Under the pieces are notes generated by a model. That model ran no database searches and was not told the origin of the DNA. It saw only the letters and a program-made list of their open reading frames with translations. From Enhydrobacter aerosaccus (GTDB lineage Bacteria > Pseudomonadota > Alphaproteobacteria > Reyranellales > Reyranellaceae), in assembly GCF_900167455.1 (NCBI RefSeq), contig NZ_FUWJ01000009.1:181760-245759 (forward strand): 64,000 nt of DNA, read 5' to 3'. Within the stretch, counting starts at the first letter, position 1. Each line of letters opens with the position of its first letter. Shown piece by piece: positions 41,304 to 48,898 of this stretch. The translations under genes were made by a program, and so were the position numbers.

Positions 41304-42464
41304 TCACCCCGCCGGCGGCGTCGCCTTCAGCACGTCCCTGAAAATGCCGAACTGCAGCTGGAACGCCTGCGGGCTGTAGTCCTGGTAGTAGCCGGCGGTC
41401 ACGGCGACGACGAGGTCGAGCGACGGGACGATGCGGATCGACTGGCCGCCACGACCGAGGGCGGCGATCCACGGCACGTCGCGCCGCTCGATCCTGGTGG
41501 TACCGAGCCACCACAGATAGCCGTAGGAGAAGCCGCTGGTGGCCTTCATCCACGGCGTGATCGAGGCATCGATCCAGTCCTTCGGCACGAGCTGGCGACC
41601 GTTCCAGCGACCGCCGGCCAGCACGAGCTGGCCGATCTTCGCCATGTCGCGCGGGCGCAGGCGCAGGCCGCCGCCGGCATCGGTATCGCCCTTGATGCGC
41701 TTCCACTCGACGCCGGTGATGCCCAGCGGCTCGAACAGGGCCGTGCGCGCCAGTTCGTCGAGCGGTTGTCCGGTCGCCTTGCGGACGATCGCCGACAGCA
41801 GCGCGAGCGCGCCGGTGTTGTAGAAGAACTCCTGTCCGGGCGGCGCCGTCATCGGCAGGCCGAGCACGTAGCGACACGGATCGGCCGCGCGATGCATGCG
41901 CGCCTCGTCGTTGTCGTCATTGCCGGTGCTCGGCGTCGCCTCGATCCAGGCCAGGCCCATCGACATGGTGAGGACGTGGGAGAGCTTCAGGCTGTCCTTC
42001 TCGGGCGTACGCAGGTCCGACAGTTCGGGGAAGAAGCTGAACACCGGCTGGTTGACGCTGTCGATCAGCCCGCGATCGATCGCGATCCCGACCACGAGCG
42101 AGGCGACGCTCTTCGACACCGACTTCAGGTCGTGCTGCGTGTCGGCATCGAACACGACGTTGCGGATGTGGCGGTCGTGGATCTCGTCGGGACCGCTGAG
42201 ATACCGTTCGAACACCAGCCGGCCGCCGCGCGCCACCAGGACGGCATGCACGTTGGCCGTCGGCGATGTCGCGAGCCCATCGGTCATCCGGCACAGCGCG
42301 GCGCGATCGACGAGCTTGTCTTCCGTCGCGGCGGCAACCGGCCAGCCATCGTCCCGCGCGCTCGGGACAGCGCAGCCGCCGGGCGGCTCCGCCCGTGCGG
42401 GTGACGCGACGAGCGGCGCCAGCGCAGCCCCACCGAGAAGGGGAACAAGCCGGCGCCGTCTCAT
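41304..42464 (-). CDS. Serine hydrolase, beta-lactamase class C-like
   Basis: A 386-residue exported protein. The signal (LVPLLGGAALAPLVASPARA) is preceded by an arginine cluster. The penicillin-binding fold motifs are S115-V-S-K118 in HDLKSVSKSV and Y-N in FFYNTGALAL; the third motif area is GRGGQSI. The group includes esterases and D-amino-acid peptidases; a true beta-lactamase role is not implied. Start ATG at 42464 is at the beginning of the signal. Confidence 0.88.
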   Translation of the reverse strand: MRRRRLVPLLGGAALAPLVASPARAEPPGGCAVPSARDDGWPVAAATEDKLVDRAALCRMTDGLATSPTANVHAVLVARGGRLVFERYLSGPDEIHDRHIRNVVFDADTQHDLKSVSKSVASLVVGIAIDRGLIDSVNQPVFSFFPELSDLRTPEKDSLKLSHVLTMSMGLAWIEATPSTGNDDNDEARMHRAADPCRYVLGLPMTAPPGQEFFYNTGALALLSAIVRKATGQPLDELARTALFEPLGITGVEWKRIKGDTDAGGGLRLRPRDMAKIGQLVLAGGRWNGRQLVPKDWIDASITPWMKATSGFSYGYLWWLGTTRIERRDVPWIAALGRGGQSIRIVPSLDLVVAVTAGYYQDYSPQAFQLQFGIFRDVLKATPPAG

Positions 42465-42507
42465 GTCATCCTCTCGGTGCCGCCCATCGGTGCCGCCTCT
42501 CGGCGGC

Positions 42508-42807
42508 CTAGATCTGCTCGATGATGATGCCGGCCTTCATGGCCGGATCGGCGGGGCGATAGCCGGGGCGGGGAGTGTCGAAGCGCTGCTCCACTTCGAC
42601 CGCCTGCTCGATCCTGTCGAGATCGAACAGCTTCCAGGGTGTCCGGGACGAGCGCTCCGGCCCGCTGAGCTGGAAGGCGCGCAGCAGCGTCCGGCCCCGG
42701 CCGTTGCGGCCCAGCACATGGGGCTCGACGGTGTAGTCGCCTTCCTCGGTCCGCAGTCTCAGCCGGTGACCCGTCCGAATTGCTTCCTTGACCGTGTAGA
42801 AATGCAT
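42508..42807 (-). CDS. Hypothetical protein with WYL-like domain pattern
   Basis: A 99-residue protein: FYTVKEAIRTGHRLRLRTEE, then YTVEPHVLGRNGRGRTLLRA, then FQLSGPERSSRTPWKLFDLD, then RIEQAVEVEQRFDTPRPGY. The strand order with VEPH-x-LG and W-K-L-F-D-L-D resembles small WYL/SH3-like ligand domains found alone in alphaproteobacteria. The ATG at 42807 is preferred. Function is unknown. Confidence 0.65.
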   Translation of the reverse strand: MHFYTVKEAIRTGHRLRLRTEEGDYTVEPHVLGRNGRGRTLLRAFQLSGPERSSRTPWKLFDLDRIEQAVEVEQRFDTPRPGYRPADPAMKAGIIIEQI

Positions 42808-43005
42808 GTGAATACAAGTAGCGCGATCACCCGGCTCCGTCCATGCGGCCAAGCGGTCGCGTTTCGCGTTGTCACGGTTTCCTCGGCGATACCAGGGATA
42901 TTGGCACGATTTGCGACGCGGCGCAGGGCCCGCCGAAGAAGCAGACCGTCGCCGTCTGAGCGCGGCCGCGACCTATCGACGGGCAGACAGGCCCGCTGGC
43001 AGGCG

Positions 43006-44211
43006 TCACCCCGCCAGGCGCGGCTGCTTCGACCACTCGTAGCCGTTGCGGGCGCGGCTGTAGCCGTAGTCGAACAGGGCGCGCATGTAGCCGGGATCGA
43101 ACGGCTCGGGCAGCTTCAGGGTGAAGTCCGGGCCGATATAGGCGAGGTTGTAATCCACGTTGTCGCGCAGCGCGTTGTAGTAGATGCGCAGCGTGTCGTT
43201 GTAGCCGCTGGCGAAGATCATGGTCGAGATGGCGCGGCCGGCGATGCCCAGCATCTGCCGGCGCACCTCGGCCCAGTGCGGATCGAGCCGGCCGTTGCGG
43301 ATCAGATAGGCCGATATGTCGGCCACCGGCTGCTTCGCCGCGATGCGCTGGCGCCGCTCGACCGAGAGCCGCGCCGGATAGAGGAAGCTCTGCATGAAGG
43401 CGCCGCCGTCGACATGCATCTCCTGGTACGGCTTCCCGTTCAGCGTCGCGTCGAACATGGTGGGCGGGAAGGCGCCCGGGATCGCCGCCGAGGCCAGCAG
43501 GATGCGGCGCACCGTGTCGAGCGCGCGCGGATGGCCGCTCTTGGCGATGGCGCCGATGTTCCAGACCACCGGCTGCTGCGCATCGAGATCGGTGGTGCCG
43601 ATCAGCAGCAGGCGGCCGTCGTCGTAGGCGGCGGCGATGGCGGCCAGCATGCGCTCGTCGAGGATGCGCGAGATGGTGCGATGGAGCGGCGCGTTGTCGG
43701 CCAGCGCGTCGTCGAACAGCGCCGCGGTGATGTAGCGCTCGCGCAGCACGTCGGCCGGGCTGATGCCGGTATAGACGTAGCGCAGCTGCGCGTCGTAGGC
43801 GGAGCCCAGGAAGGCGAAGGGCGCGGTGAGCGCCCCCGTGCTGACGCCGGTGACGAGGTCGAAGGTCGGCCGGTCGCCATGCTCGCTCCAGCCGCACAGC
43901 ACGCCGGCCCCGAACGCGCCGTCCTCGCCGCCGCCCGACACGGCGAGGAAGCGGAAATCGAGATCGGAGATCGTCCTGGCGCCGAGCCGCGCGCGCTGGC
44001 GTTCGGCCGCGGCCATGAACTCGGCGGTGATCGGGCCGGCATCGAGCGCGGCGAAGAAGCGCTCGTTCGACAGGCCGAGGATGGTCGCCTGCTGCATCTG
44101 GCCGTTCGGCACCGGCAACCCGCGCTCGGGCGCGCCGCAGCCGGCCAGCAGCGCGGTTCCGGCGGTAGCGCCGCCGGCGGCGACGTGCAGGAACTGACGG
44201 CGTGACTTCAT
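43006..44211 (-). CDS. Patatin-like phospholipase lipoprotein
   Basis: A 401-residue protein with a Tat-type lipoprotein signal: SRRQFLHV and lipobox LLAGC (Cys25). Patatin motifs are the oxyanion loop SGGGEDGAFGAG (92-103), the nucleophile elbow G-V-S124-T-G, and the catalytic Asp in HVDGGAF. Patatins cleave acyl chains from phospholipids; this one would act at an envelope membrane. A diverged copy of its first 50 codons and upstream region lies at about 47069-47290, beyond the acetylation cassette. Confidence 0.9.
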   Translation of the reverse strand: MKSRRQFLHVAAGGATAGTALLAGCGAPERGLPVPNGQMQQATILGLSNERFFAALDAGPITAEFMAAAERQRARLGARTISDLDFRFLAVSGGGEDGAFGAGVLCGWSEHGDRPTFDLVTGVSTGALTAPFAFLGSAYDAQLRYVYTGISPADVLRERYITAALFDDALADNAPLHRTISRILDERMLAAIAAAYDDGRLLLIGTTDLDAQQPVVWNIGAIAKSGHPRALDTVRRILLASAAIPGAFPPTMFDATLNGKPYQEMHVDGGAFMQSFLYPARLSVERRQRIAAKQPVADISAYLIRNGRLDPHWAEVRRQMLGIAGRAISTMIFASGYNDTLRIYYNALRDNVDYNLAYIGPDFTLKLPEPFDPGYMRALFDYGYSRARNGYEWSKQPRLAG

Positions 44212-44439
44212 TGACGGCTCCCCCTGGACTCCCCTGTGACGGGCCGGACCATCGCATAGCCCGCCCATTTCCGTCATCCCGACGCCGCGTCGCGGGTTTC
44301 ATCTGGGAGGATGTGCGCTTGCAACTCCTCCCCCCGGCCGCATGCGCGTTTCCTGGCCTCTTACGGAAGAGGTTAGGGACGGGGCAGAAAATATAAGGGG
44401 AGTTCAAACGAAAGACCCCAAAGTTCCTTTTCGTCGACT

Positions 44440-45504
44440 TCAATTCGTACTCGCGGCAGCCGCCAACGCAGCGCCGATGCGAGCGGAGTGTTCCACAACA
44501 CCATCTTCCTTGAGGTGCCACCGGTCCGAGAAGTCGTTGAGGGGAGCCTGTCGAAAGTAGCGGAACGGCACGACGGCCTCGGGATAGTCGCGCTTGAAGC
44601 GCGCGATCTGCCGCTCAACGTCATCGAACACGGCGTCCTGCTCGACGACGCATGGCACCGGGTTGGAGACCAGTACAAACCTCGTCTTCGTGCGTCGGGC
44701 CAGCTCGGCGAACCGGCTAAGATAGTCGTACAGCGTGTCGATGTGGACGAGTCCTAGCAGCTCGTTTTCGGAGTAGCCCCTGTCGAACTTGCAGACGCCT
44801 GGATTGCCGCCCTTGATCATCGGGTCCTTGATATCGACAGGTATGGGAACCCATCCGCGCCCGGCAGCAATCATCCTGCGCCATTCTTTGATAGGCGGAT
44901 AGCCCAGCGTCGGCCACTGATGCAGCTGGTAGGTGAAATCGTCGACCCAGATATCGTGATAGACGAGGTTAGTCACCCTGAGGCGATAGCCTTCGCTCGG
45001 CATTCGCACCTGATGCCACCAATGCGCCTTGATAAGATAGTCGCGGATAAGTACTGCAAGCGCGTTGTCGCCGTAGAACGCCGGCGCGGCCGGCGACCAG
45101 AACGGCGTCACGTGAAGGACGAGGAATTTCGGTGGCGTCGCCTGGCGCATTATTGCCAGCTGCGCCTCGTAGAAATATCCGGTCCATCCGGCATCGCCGC
45201 AGCAGCTCATGTTGAGATAGCTGAGCCTGTCTGCAACCTTTGTGACGACCTTCGGATCGACGCCGTAGAACCCCGAGCTGTCGCCGACCTGCACGACCTC
45301 GCTCGGTATGTTGGTCAGTGTTGTCTCGAACTTGTCATAAATAGTGTGCTTCTGGAGGTTATCCTGCTCAAGCGGCGAGAAGTCGAAGAAGTCGGTGTTG
45401 TAGCTGCCGTTGTTGCCTACGAGCGCGATGGCGCCTTCCAGTCCGGCGATGAACAGGGCAGCCAGGAAGAACGGAAGAGTCGCTCTGTGGATTAAATTGC
45501 GCAA
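44440..45504 (-). CDS. SGNH-type acetyltransferase/esterase partner of MBOAT
   Basis: A 354-residue protein with one N-terminal membrane helix (ATLPFFLAALFIAGLEGAIA) and an SGNH-like domain: GDSSG (residues 74-78, candidate Ser76) and D-x-x-H in NDFSDRWHLKEDG near the end. These proteins work with MBOAT acyltransferases to O-acetylate exported polysaccharides. The start is TTG at 45504, supported by AGGAG eight bases upstream; a longer TTG start at 45531 has none. It is divergent from the MBOAT gene. G+C is lower than in its neighbours. Confidence 0.75.
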   Translation of the reverse strand: MRNLIHRATLPFFLAALFIAGLEGAIALVGNNGSYNTDFFDFSPLEQDNLQKHTIYDKFETTLTNIPSEVVQVGDSSGFYGVDPKVVTKVADRLSYLNMSCCGDAGWTGYFYEAQLAIMRQATPPKFLVLHVTPFWSPAAPAFYGDNALAVLIRDYLIKAHWWHQVRMPSEGYRLRVTNLVYHDIWVDDFTYQLHQWPTLGYPPIKEWRRMIAAGRGWVPIPVDIKDPMIKGGNPGVCKFDRGYSENELLGLVHIDTLYDYLSRFAELARRTKTRFVLVSNPVPCVVEQDAVFDDVERQIARFKRDYPEAVVPFRYFRQAPLNDFSDRWHLKEDGVVEHSARIGAALAAAASTN

Positions 45505-45612
45505 TGCTTCTACTCCTGCCGCCCAAGGCAATTCTCGCGTAAGTAGATAGAATATAGCTATCTTCTAGACAACTGTAGAGGGTACGATGCGTTGTCTGCG
45601 CAGAGGCCTTCT

Positions 45613-47061
45613 ATGGTTTTCCAGTCGTTTGTATTTTTTCTTGCGTTTTTGCCCCTTCTCCTCGGCCTCTACGTCCTAGTTCGCCAATCAAGAATTCTCT
45701 CGACGATCGTCCTGATCGTCGGCAGTGCCATCTTCTATGCTTGGAAGACGATCTGGTGGCTGGTGCCGCTGGTCATCGTCGCGACCGTCGACTACTTCGT
45801 CGGGATGAAGATGGCCAACCTTACGGACGATCGCATCCGCAAGCGCTGGCTCATCCTCAGCCTCGTCATCAATCTGGCGATGCTCTCGGCCTTCAAATAC
45901 CTGGGCTGGTTCACGGGGACACTGAACGACCTGCTTGCGGTGTTCGGCATCGCTGCGACGGTCCCGGTGATCACGACGACGCTGCCTCCGGGCATCTCGT
46001 TCTACACGTTCGAGACGATGAGCTACACGATCGACGTCTACCGGCGCCACTTCCGCGCCGAGCCGTCCTACCTGATTTACTTGAACTTCGTCCTCTTCTT
46101 CCCGCATCTCGTCGCCGGCCCTATCCTGCGCCCGGGCGACCTGATCGGACAGCTCAAGGTCGTGCGGCCACTGCCGACGCCCGACGAGCTTCGCCTGGCG
46201 CTCAGCCAGATCTTCTGGGGGCTGTTCAAGAAGATCGTTTTCGCCGACAACCTCGGCGACGTCGTCAGCTACGCAGTGCGCGCGACCACGACGCCGCCCT
46301 ACGAGTCGGGTGGCGTCGGGCTGCTTTACGCGGTCGGCTTCACGCTGCAGATCTATTGCGACTTCTCGGCGTACTCTGACATCGCGCGCGGATCGGCGCT
46401 GCTGTTCGGCATCAAGCTACCCCGCAACTTCCTGACGCCGATCTTCTCGCGCAGTCCGCAGGAGTTCTGGCGGCGCTGGCACATAACGCTGTCGACCTGG
46501 ATTCGCGACTACGTCTACATCCCTCTCGGTGGTCGCGCGGGATCGTACCTCCGGCAGTCAGTGACGATCCTGCTGACCATGGGGTTGGCCGGCCTTTGGC
46601 ATGGCGCCGGCTTCATGTTCATCTGCTGGGGCTTCTTCCACGGCGTCCTGATCCTGATATATCGCCTGAAGACCGTGCACCTGCTGATCGAGCGCAGCGG
46701 CGCCGGCCTGCCGGCGCTGGCGAGCTGGGGCGTGTTCTTCGTGATCAACACCTTCGGCTGGCTGATGTTCCGCGCCGGCAGCGGCCACGAGCACGAATTC
46801 AGGACCATGGTCGACTCGTTCGGCGCCTTTCCCGGCGCGCTCCTCAGCCACACCTTCCTCGAGGGCCTGCGCCAGCTCGGCCTCCTTGGCATTCCCATGC
46901 TGCTCGCCGACTGGACGGCCTATCGCCGTGATACCGAGGTGCCTGAGGTGCTGGCCTCGCTCAGCACAGTGCGCCTGTCGACGGCGCTCGTTTCGATGTG
47001 GTTCGCCGGAATGATTTTCGCCAAACGCTCCGGTTACGACTTCATTTACTTCGCATTCTAA
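45613..47061 (+). CDS. MBOAT family O-acyltransferase (AlgI-like)
   Basis: A 482-residue membrane protein with 10 or more helices. Signatures are FWRRWHITLSTWIRDYVYIP and the catalytic-histidine helix GLAGLWHGAGFMFICWGFFH, as in AlgI/DltB/PatA. It moves acetyl (or another acyl) groups across the membrane to polysaccharide in partnership with the SGNH protein encoded divergently. AGAGG six bases before the ATG at 45613 fixes the start. Eight bases after its stop the duplicated patatin segment begins. Confidence 0.92.
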   Translation: MVFQSFVFFLAFLPLLLGLYVLVRQSRILSTIVLIVGSAIFYAWKTIWWLVPLVIVATVDYFVGMKMANLTDDRIRKRWLILSLVINLAMLSAFKYLGWFTGTLNDLLAVFGIAATVPVITTTLPPGISFYTFETMSYTIDVYRRHFRAEPSYLIYLNFVLFFPHLVAGPILRPGDLIGQLKVVRPLPTPDELRLALSQIFWGLFKKIVFADNLGDVVSYAVRATTTPPYESGGVGLLYAVGFTLQIYCDFSAYSDIARGSALLFGIKLPRNFLTPIFSRSPQEFWRRWHITLSTWIRDYVYIPLGGRAGSYLRQSVTILLTMGLAGLWHGAGFMFICWGFFHGVLILIYRLKTVHLLIERSGAGLPALASWGVFFVINTFGWLMFRAGSGHEHEFRTMVDSFGAFPGALLSHTFLEGLRQLGLLGIPMLLADWTAYRRDTEVPEVLASLSTVRLSTALVSMWFAGMIFAKRSGYDFIYFAF

Positions 47062-47203
47062 CGCTGGACAGGCCGAGGATGGTCGCCTGCTGCACCTGCC
47101 CGTTCGGCACCGGCAACCCGCGCTCGGGCGCGCCGCAGCCGGCCAGCAGCGCGGCGCTGGCGCCGCCGGCGGCGACGTGCAGGAACTGACGGCGTGACTT
47201 CAT
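47042..47203 (-). pseudogene. Truncated duplicate of the patatin gene 5' end
   Basis: From the ATG at 47203 the frame reads MKSRRQFLHVAAGGASAA, then LLAGCGAPERGLPVPNG, then QQATILGLS, matching the patatin lipoprotein start, and then runs into the MBOAT 3' end and stops at 47042. Similarity in DNA continues upstream to about 47285, so the copied block is roughly 215 bases. Confidence 0.85.
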
Positions 47204-47369
47204 TGACTCCCCCAAGGCTCCCCCTGTGACGGGTCGGACCATCGCATAACGCGCCCATTTCCGTCATCCCGACGCCGCGTCGCGCCTCCTACTCAAAGAG
47301 GTTGCGCGCAATCCCGCGCCTCGTCTTCGTTTGGGAAGGGGGCGGACAATCACATAGACAAGAACTTCC

Positions 47370-47502
47370 CGTCATCCCGAGCGAAGCCGAGCGGAGCGAG
47401 GCGCAGTCGAGGGACCCTTTCCAGAGCGCTGCCTCTGGACGGAAGCGGGAAAAGGGGTCCCTCGACTGCGCCGCCCTGCAGGCGGCTTCGCTCGGGATGA
47501 CG
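47370..47502. repeat. Family R fold-back repeat (copy 5)
   Basis: Left arm CGTCATCCCGAGCGAAGCCG with GAGGGACCC, right arm GGTCCCTCGACTGCGCC with GGCTTCGCTCGGGATGACG; a complete palindromic element of 133 bases between the patatin remnant and the hydrolase gene. Confidence 0.78.
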
Positions 47503-47626
47503 AGATGACTTCATCCGCGATCGTTCTACCTGCAAGGGGCCGCCACCCTCCGGGTCGCTCTTCCCCGCTGGCGTGGCGTTGATCTGTCATCTTGCAACAG
47601 GTGTCGCAGATCGCCGAAAACGAATC

Positions 47627-48523
47627 ATGAAACGCGTCAGTTCAGCTTTCGCCCCTGGTTGCCCGCTGCCTGTTCAGGTTGACACGTCCCGTGGCGCCAT
47701 CGAATGCGCGATAGCGGGCTTCGGCTCCGTCATCGTTGCCTTGCATGGCGGCATGGGCGGCTACGATCAATCCTGGCTGCTGGCAAAGGCATTGTCCGCG
47801 AATCTCGACAGCCACCGCGTCGTGGCGGTCTCGCGGCCGGGCTATCTCGGTACGGATCTCGACCGTGGTCGAAGCCCGGACGAGCAGGCCGATTTGATCT
47901 GCGCGCTGCTCGATGCGCTCGATGTCACGGACGCGACCTTGGTCGCGGTCTCCGCGGGCGGCCCGTCGGCCTTGCAATTCGCCGCCCGACATCCCAGGCG
48001 GTGCCGTTCGCTGGTCCTGGTATCGACCTGCACGGAGCGGCTGGAGACACCGCCGGAGATCTTCAAGCGTCTGCGAGCGATGGAAACGCTGGCCCGGGTG
48101 CCGGGCCTGGCGGCCCTGCTGAGATGGCGGACGACCAGCAAGCCGGATCGCGCCGCCAGTCGTTCGATCCGTGACCCGGAGGTCCGCGCGCGCACATTGG
48201 GCCACCCCGAGGCCGGTCCGCTGCTTCAAGCGCTCCAATCGGGCGTGTTCGAGCGCCTGCGCGATCGCCTTCCGGGCACGATCAACGACATCCAGCAGCT
48301 CGCCAGCCTGCGCGATCTGCCGACCGCGCCGATCTCGTTGCCGGTGCTGATCGTGCATGGAGAGGCGGACGCGGTCGTTCCGTTCCGTCATGCCGACGGC
48401 TTGCTGCGGAGGGTGCCCGAGGCCGAGCTTCTGGCGATCCCGCACGGCGAACACGTATCGCTCCTCACCCATCTCGAGCTGGTGCGCGAGAGAGCGGCCC
48501 GGTATCTCCGCGGCGAGAGCTAG
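47627..48523 (+). CDS. Alpha/beta hydrolase
   Basis: A 298-residue cytosolic alpha/beta hydrolase. The oxyanion region VALHGGMGGYDQS, the nucleophile elbow V-S-A-G-G in LVAVSAGGPSALQFAARHP, the acid in VLIVHGEADAVVP and the histidine in PHGEHVSLL make a complete triad. The substrate is open; features are those of general esterases or haloalkane/epoxide-type hydrolases. The ATG at 47627 is preferred over a longer frame. Confidence 0.87.
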   Translation: MKRVSSAFAPGCPLPVQVDTSRGAIECAIAGFGSVIVALHGGMGGYDQSWLLAKALSANLDSHRVVAVSRPGYLGTDLDRGRSPDEQADLICALLDALDVTDATLVAVSAGGPSALQFAARHPRRCRSLVLVSTCTERLETPPEIFKRLRAMETLARVPGLAALLRWRTTSKPDRAASRSIRDPEVRARTLGHPEAGPLLQALQSGVFERLRDRLPGTINDIQQLASLRDLPTAPISLPVLIVHGEADAVVPFRHADGLLRRVPEAELLAIPHGEHVSLLTHLELVRERAARYLRGES

Positions 48524-48647
48524 CGCTGGCCGATCCTCCGATACGGGAGAGAGGAGTCCGACAAGGCGGCGTCCGCCTTCACTCCGCCGCTCTCCCGTCC
48601 TAGGGAAAGCATGCGGGGAGAGCAATCGTTTGCGGCGATGTCTGTCC

Positions 48648-48768
48648 GTCGTCCTGAGCGCAGCCGAAGGACCTTTTTCCTGCTCCGTCGACTCCTGTGT
48701 CCGTCGACGAACTGATCGACAGCATCCGCAACCAGAGCATCATCCGGTACGCCGAAACGCTGTCGTGA
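48648..48768. other. Repeat arm plus short coding relic
   Basis: One family R arm (48648-48682) is followed by a short frame (about 48698-48768) reading VSVDELIDSIRNQSIIRYA then ETLS and stop. It looks like the end of a real protein, but nothing precedes it. The whole gap 48524-48898 holds no other gene I can support. Confidence 0.4.
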
Positions 48769-48898
48769 GAGTCGGGGCCTGATCAAGGTGGCGTTCGACA
48801 CCGACGTTCGCATATCGCGGTGTGACCCGTCTCGCCTGACCATGGCCGAGGGGTTCGCCCTCCCGTCTTGGGCGTATCGTCCCGGCGCCGCGTCGCGG

